From assembly GCA_003650865.1 (NCBI GenBank), contig QMSN01000049.1, positions 1-7,226 on the forward strand: 7,226 bases of DNA. Reading direction: 5' to 3'. The position numbers were made by a program, and so were the translations under genes. This DNA comes from Thermoprotei archaeon. GTDB taxonomy: Archaea > Thermoproteota > Methanomethylicia > Nezhaarchaeales > WYZ-LMO8. Under the pieces are notes generated by a model. The model did no database searches and had not been told where the DNA came from. It saw only the letters and a list, made by a program, of their open reading frames with translations. Every line of letters begins with the position of its first letter. The stretch's first letter is position 1. Below, one piece after another: positions 5,759 through 7,226 of the stretch.

Positions 5759-5796
5759 GAGAGTGGAGTAGTAGTGTAGGAGCTATAAGGTGAAGC

Positions 5797-6699
5797 GTGT
5801 TGTCCTACGACTTCGGCTACTACATATTTGAAGGCGGGCTCTACAGAAAGGATGAGGTGCTGGACTTAATAGAGGACTTGGGCGGCGTTGTAATTCAGGA
5901 ATCCGTTATAGGCTTAGACCTCGTGATGTTCCTAGCCATACCGAGGGTTGACGTAGAGAAGTTCTCTTCACTAGCCTACGAGGTCAAGGCCAAGCTCAAG
6001 GAGGCTAAGCTCATAGGCTCTGAAGTCGCTGTCGTGCCTCCAAGCATGTCGTACAGGCACTTGCCTCATCCAGCCTGCGACATCAACGAGTACCTGAGGA
6101 GGTATGGAGCAAAGACGTTTATGGTTGGCTTGGCAAGAGGAGTTGGGCAGAGAAGAGCTCAGCTCACAAGCTATGAGAGGAGCTTTCTAAGCGAGGTCGA
6201 CGTAGCAGTCTTCATCATGGGGAACGTGGAGGAATGCATAAAGAGGAAGGTGGAGATGTTACGAGGACTCTCAACACCAGTCGTCGTTGTGGGAGGACCC
6301 GAAGAAGTGGAGTTGCCCGAGCACATAGCCTACGTCGGCGGCTTGGGGCGAGTTGCCCACAGGCTTAAGCTCAGCGATGAGGTTAAGGCGCTTGAGAGGA
6401 TGGTTGAAGCTGTAGGCGAAAGCCTAGAGAGAAAGCGCAGAGAGTTCTTGGAGGATCCGCCGCTCTTCCCGCCGGTCTTGGTTAAGAGGGAGATCGAGAG
6501 GCAAGTAGAGGATGCTAAGGACGCAACTGTGCTTAAAGTTGAGGGAGTCAGGGTTTGCTTGGACTACGACGAATACTCCGAGACCATCAAGAACGTCGTG
6601 GTGGAGGGCAGAAAGCTTAGCGAGGTGGCTGACGTTAAGAGGTCTGTGCACAGAAACCAGATCATAGTTAAGCTTTTACCTGAGTCCTCGCTCAGCTAA
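5797..6699 (+). CDS. mmp7: Methanogenesis marker protein 7 (MCR activation complex component)
   Basis: This is a 300-residue cytosolic protein recognised as methanogenesis marker 7 from its family signature. It opens with YYIFEGGLYRKDEVLDLIED (residues 8-27), followed by HLPHPACDINEYLR (88-101) with Cys94, then GAKTFMVGLARGVGQRRAQL (104-123), VDVAVFIMGNVEECI (134-148) with Cys147, PVVVVGGP (161-168), and a conserved DPPLFPPVLVKREIE stretch (220-234) near the C-terminus. From memory, Mmp7 copurifies with McrC, Mmp3, Mmp17 and component A2 in the ATP-dependent activation of MCR. No catalytic motif is obvious. AAGGTGA at 5787-5793 precedes two possible starts, GTG 5797 (3-base spacing) and TTG 5800 (6-base spacing), differing by one residue. 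It is divergent from atwA and overlaps the stop of mmp15 by 4 bp. Its presence indicates an MCR-containing archaeon. Confidence 0.85.
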   Translation: MLSYDFGYYIFEGGLYRKDEVLDLIEDLGGVVIQESVIGLDLVMFLAIPRVDVEKFSSLAYEVKAKLKEAKLIGSEVAVVPPSMSYRHLPHPACDINEYLRRYGAKTFMVGLARGVGQRRAQLTSYERSFLSEVDVAVFIMGNVEECIKRKVEMLRGLSTPVVVVGGPEEVELPEHIAYVGGLGRVAHRLKLSDEVKALERMVEAVGESLERKRREFLEDPPLFPPVLVKREIERQVEDAKDATVLKVEGVRVCLDYDEYSETIKNVVVEGRKLSEVADVKRSVHRNQIIVKLLPESSLS

Positions 6700-7226
6700 G
6701 TGGCTTTAAGCATGGCTGATGAGAGTATAGCTGCTCCCACAGCTCCAGCGAATTGAGAGTATGGCGGAACCACTATCTTCATCTTTAGGGTGTCCTGGAA
6801 GGCCCTTATGAGGCCCTTGATGAGCGAAGTGCCGCCGATCTGTATGACGGGCTCTTTAGCCTCAACCTCTTGAAACTGCTGCTCGAAGAACTGCTCAGCC
6901 ACGCTGTAGCAGGCGGCTGCAGCCACATCCTCCTCCTTAGCTCCAGTCGCTAGAGCAGTCACCAAGTCGTGCATGCCGAAGACTACGCAGTACGCGTTCA
7001 TAATTATCTTCCTCGGATCACCCTTCAAGGCGAGCTCCCCGAAGGTGTCGAGGTCAACCCCTAGCCTAGCAGCGGCTATCTCCAAAAACCTGCCCGACGC
7101 GCCAGCACAAACCCCACCAACTGTGAAGCTGTAAGGCACTCCGTTGTGTATCGATATGGCCTTGTTGTCAGCCCCACCAATGTCTATTATCGTGGCGTCA
7201 CCCTCCTGAGCATTGCTCAGGTAGGC
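6696..7226 (-). CDS. mmp15: Methanogenesis marker protein 15, C-terminal part (BcrA/HgdC-type activator ATPase; partial)
   Basis: The frame is open from the right edge to TAG at 6698-6696, giving 176 visible codons; the N-terminus lies beyond the window. A GTG at 7139 is internal, because in-frame family sequence continues upstream to the edge, including IIDIGGADNKAI (residues 13-24), the second nucleotide-binding motif of the ASKHA fold. Two cysteines at the family's Fe-S positions are present: Cys40 in GGVCAGASGRFLE and Cys80 in NAYCVVFGM. Their 40-residue spacing fits the subunit-bridging [4Fe-4S] of HgdC/BcrA activators. GGTSLIKGLI (about 132-141) and FAGAVGAAI near the C-terminus complete the ATPase domain. 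Such ATPases drive low-potential electron transfer. The assignment to marker 15 rather than a dehydratase activator rests on the marker-like sequence and the adjacent mmp7; its exact role is not established. Confidence 0.75.
   Translation of the reverse strand, partial: AYLSNAQEGDATIIDIGGADNKAISIHNGVPYSFTVGGVCAGASGRFLEIAAARLGVDLDTFGELALKGDPRKIIMNAYCVVFGMHDLVTALATGAKEEDVAAAACYSVAEQFFEQQFQEVEAKEPVIQIGGTSLIKGLIRAFQDTLKMKIVVPPYSQFAGAVGAAILSSAMLKAT

Noticed and set aside
6424..6651. Minus-strand frame inside mmp7
   Set aside because: It is antisense to the conserved C-terminal region of Mmp7; no SD or domain.
6696..7139. mmp15 as a complete 147-residue gene starting at GTG 7139
   Set aside because: The frame continues without a stop to the window edge and includes the DIGG motif upstream, so the GTG is an internal Val codon.

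Overview
The window looks archaeal. Several genes are preceded by strong Shine-Dalgarno (SD) sequences of the GGAGGTG/AAGGTGA type together with archaeal TATA-like boxes such as CTTTTATC, and no bacterial -35/-10 promoters were seen. Arginine is mostly AGG/AGA, isoleucine is often ATA, and the proteins are rich in Lys and Glu. The right-hand third carries genes of the methyl-coenzyme M reductase (MCR) activation set: an AtwA-type component A2 ATPase, methanogenesis marker protein 7, and the C-terminal part of methanogenesis marker protein 15. The source is therefore probably an MCR-bearing archaeon (methanogen or alkane oxidiser). The codon style and gene company suggest a thermophilic Thermoproteota/TACK-type lineage rather than a classical euryarchaeal methanogen, but that placement is inference.

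Layout. At the left edge a minus-strand gene runs out of the window; only its membrane-anchor N-terminus and a Pro-rich linker are visible (1-155). Divergent to it is a PaaK-type aryl/acyl-CoA ligase (341-1663), whose stop overlaps a 64-residue helical protein of unknown function (1660-1854). Converging on this pair is a small winged-helix plus zinc-ribbon regulator (1878-2207, minus). Divergent from the regulator is a TauE/SafE-type anion permease (2319-3203), followed almost immediately by a three-helix DUF1634-like membrane protein (3205-3495), a recurrent partner of TauE/SafE proteins. Next is a single FMN split-barrel protein of the pyridoxamine-phosphate-oxidase superfamily with its own promoter (3628-4041).

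The MCR block follows. atwA lies on the minus strand (4064-5656) and shares a 140-bp divergent control region with mmp7 (5797-6699). mmp7 converges on mmp15 (minus, 6696 to the window edge), and their stop codons overlap by 4 bp. AtwA and Mmp7 are, by established knowledge, parts of the ATP-dependent machinery that reduces the nickel of coenzyme F430 in MCR to Ni(I). Mmp15 belongs to the BcrA/HgdC family of ATP-driven electron-transfer activators, so the block plausibly forms one functional module despite three changes of strand.

The control regions hold more symmetry than expected by eye: a 9-bp inverted repeat around the leftmost promoter, 7-bp inverted repeats just upstream of the CTTTTATC boxes of the ligase and flavoprotein genes, and a palindrome plus a 9-bp direct repeat between the regulator and the permease. 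No gene-free stretch exceeds 300 bases. No tRNA, rRNA, CRISPR array or insertion sequence was seen.
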